A stretch of DNA of 6,259 nt, taken from positions 1-6,259 of the forward strand of contig JABUSR010000067.1 of NCBI GenBank assembly GCA_021442645.1, given 5' to 3'. This stretch comes from Ruminiclostridium sp. (GTDB lineage: Bacteria > Bacillota > Clostridia > Oscillospirales > Oscillospiraceae). The notes below the pieces were generated by a model. That model was not told the origin of the DNA. It did no database searches and saw only the letters and a list, made by a program, of their open reading frames with translations. Position numbers and translations under genes: made by a program. Of this stretch, positions 5,249 to 6,259 are shown one piece after another; position 1 is the first letter of the stretch; the number at the start of each line of letters is the position of its first letter.

Positions 5249-5263
5249 AAACAAGACGAAGCG

Positions 5264-5278
5264 CTGCCCTGTGGGCAG
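5264..5278 (+). other. Small hairpin downstream of the WYL gene
   Basis: CTGCCC (5264-5269), TGT, GGGCAG (5273-5278) is a perfect six-pair hairpin 25 bases after the stop of the WYL gene. There is no T-run after it, so on its own it is not a convincing terminator. Together with the larger hairpin just downstream it may end plus-strand transcription. Confidence 0.4.
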
Positions 5279-5280
5279 GG

Positions 5281-5321
5281 AAGAAAAACGGGCGAAGATG
5301 CCGTATGGTATCTTCGCCCGT
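5281..5321 (-). terminator. Intrinsic terminator of the lipoprotein gene, perhaps bidirectional
   Basis: Bases 5288-5302 pair with 5307-5321 (ACGGGCGAAGAT with ATCTTCGCCCGT, then G-T and two G-C pairs) around a four-base loop, 15 pairs in all. On the minus strand the stem ends in CGTTTTTCTTCC, a good T-run for the lipoprotein gene that ends at 5342. On the plus strand the flank is GTCGTTCTG, a poor tail, so termination of the convergent WYL transcript is possible but less certain. Confidence 0.9.
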
Positions 5322-5341
5322 GTCGTTCTGATGGGGTTGGC

Positions 5342-6259
5342 TCAGTGGGGGAGGAAGCGGAGCTCCTTTGACTCGAAGCCCTGCAGCAGGGGGTCGCCGG
5401 AGACGGGGGCCACTGTCAGAGTGTCCTTGCCGACGGTCAGGGTGTAGATGCCCCAGAGGGAACTGCCCGCAGCATCTGTGGCGGGGGTCAGTTCGAAGAG
5501 GACAGAACCTGCCGGGTACTGGCTGTTGCTGTCCAGTACATAGAAGGTGCCCTCCAGGACGTTCGTTCCTTCCGTGTTGGGGTCACCGACCCGATAGGTC
5601 ATGGTGCCGTCTGCCCGGAAGTCCAGTTCACAGAGGACGTCGGTGCCGTCCACAGACGCTGTGGCCGACCAGCTGCCCAGGAAATCCACGTCGTCGCCTC
5701 CTTTGGGGGCGTCGGGGTAGCTGCTGAAGTCATAGAGGCCGGAGCCCTCCGGGACCACGACGGTACCGTCACACAGGCTCAGGGTGGGGATAATCTCCAG
5801 GGACTCACCACCGGGGAGGGTGAGGGCGGCAATCAGGTTGGGGACGACATCGCTGACATTGCACACCAGGATTACCGGCTGGCCGTCCCCTGCATAGAGA
5901 ATCCGGCCGGGGGAGAATTCCCCAGCCTCATCCGTCAGGTACTCCCGGACGGTGAGGGCGGCGTCAGGGTCCCGGGGGACCAGGCAGTAGACCTCCGAGC
6001 CCTCTTGGGTGACGATTCGGCCATCGGGGATGTCCGGCAGGAAGGGAAAGACCTCAGAACAGGGGCTATCGGCTATCAGGTCCTTCAGGCTGTCGTACCC
6101 GTTGAGGTTGCCCAGAAAGGCGATGCCGCAGGCGGCGTTTTTCTCCGCCAGTCTGGCCTGCAGCCGGGAGAGGGAGGAATTCTCTACAGGCTCGGTGTCG
6201 GCTGCGGGCTCGGGTTCGGGCTCCTGGGGTTGGGGGGCCTGCCCGCAGGCGGTGAGGCC
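5342..6259 (-). CDS. Lipoprotein of unknown function (signal peptide start beyond right edge)
   Basis: The frame is open from base 6259 to the TGA at 5344-5342, giving 305 visible residues. The visible sequence begins GLTACGQ, in which LTAC is a classic lipobox, so the missing part should be only a signal peptide of about 15-20 residues and the mature protein would be tethered to the outer face of the membrane by its N-terminal cysteine. A Pro/Glu-rich spacer (residues 8-25) follows. Residues 28-180 form a mixed alpha/beta region with several cysteines (44, 67, 92, 133, 163). Residues 191-305 look like a separate beta-rich domain starting VDFLGSWSA, recalling the G-x-W start of lipocalin-like domains, but this is a weak resemblance. 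I do not recognise the family and no catalytic motif is visible. It is convergent with the WYL gene and shares no operon signal with it. Confidence 0.85.
   Translation of the reverse strand, partial: GLTACGQAPQPQEPEPEPAADTEPVENSSLSRLQARLAEKNAACGIAFLGNLNGYDSLKDLIADSPCSEVFPFLPDIPDGRIVTQEGSEVYCLVPRDPDAALTVREYLTDEAGEFSPGRILYAGDGQPVILVCNVSDVVPNLIAALTLPGGESLEIIPTLSLCDGTVVVPEGSGLYDFSSYPDAPKGGDDVDFLGSWSATASVDGTDVLCELDFRADGTMTYRVGDPNTEGTNVLEGTFYVLDSNSQYPAGSVLFELTPATDAAGSSLWGIYTLTVGKDTLTVAPVSGDPLLQGFESKELRFLPH

Overview
The window looks like chromosomal DNA of a moderately GC-rich Gram-positive anaerobe, most probably a gut Clostridia member of the Oscillospiraceae type (Flavonifractor/Lawsonibacter-like). 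This is an inference from four things: an RNase J-centred mRNA decay gene, strong AAAGGAGG-type ribosome binding sites, a Firmicutes-style LexA box, and a secreted protein built from NLCLNG/LCDC and GGGVYNNGTF modules. The name of the organism cannot be proved from the sequence.

Layout from left to right. (1) Bases 1-1474, minus strand: the first 491 residues of a secreted repeat protein, whose C-terminus lies beyond the left edge. (2) Bases 1475-1849: an unusually structured intergenic region. It has a strong hairpin that buries the ribosome binding site of the secreted-protein gene, three 15-bp tandem repeats with an inverted partner, an 8-8-8 inverted repeat next to a T-rich run, and the terminator of the next gene. 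(3) Bases 1850-3508, minus strand: a complete ribonuclease J gene with its own terminator and a long GC-rich leader. (4) Bases 3509-3818: a divergent intergenic region. (5) Bases 3819-4151, plus strand: a small ArsC/Spx-family thioredoxin-fold protein, followed by a terminator-like hairpin. (6) Bases 4195-5238, plus strand: a near-consensus promoter with a LexA/SOS-box-like operator between its -35 and -10 elements, driving a WYL-domain transcription regulator. (7) Bases 5342-6259, minus strand: a lipoprotein of unknown function, convergent with the regulator gene and ending in a strong terminator. Its signal peptide start lies beyond the right edge.

The genes do not form one operon or an obvious pathway. 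Each has its own signals, and the window reads as ordinary chromosome with two interesting regulatory regions. The first is the leader of the secreted-protein gene, which suggests switchable translation. The second is the SOS-box-like operator of the WYL regulator, which suggests DNA-damage control. I see no tRNA, rRNA, CRISPR array, insertion sequence or phage gene.
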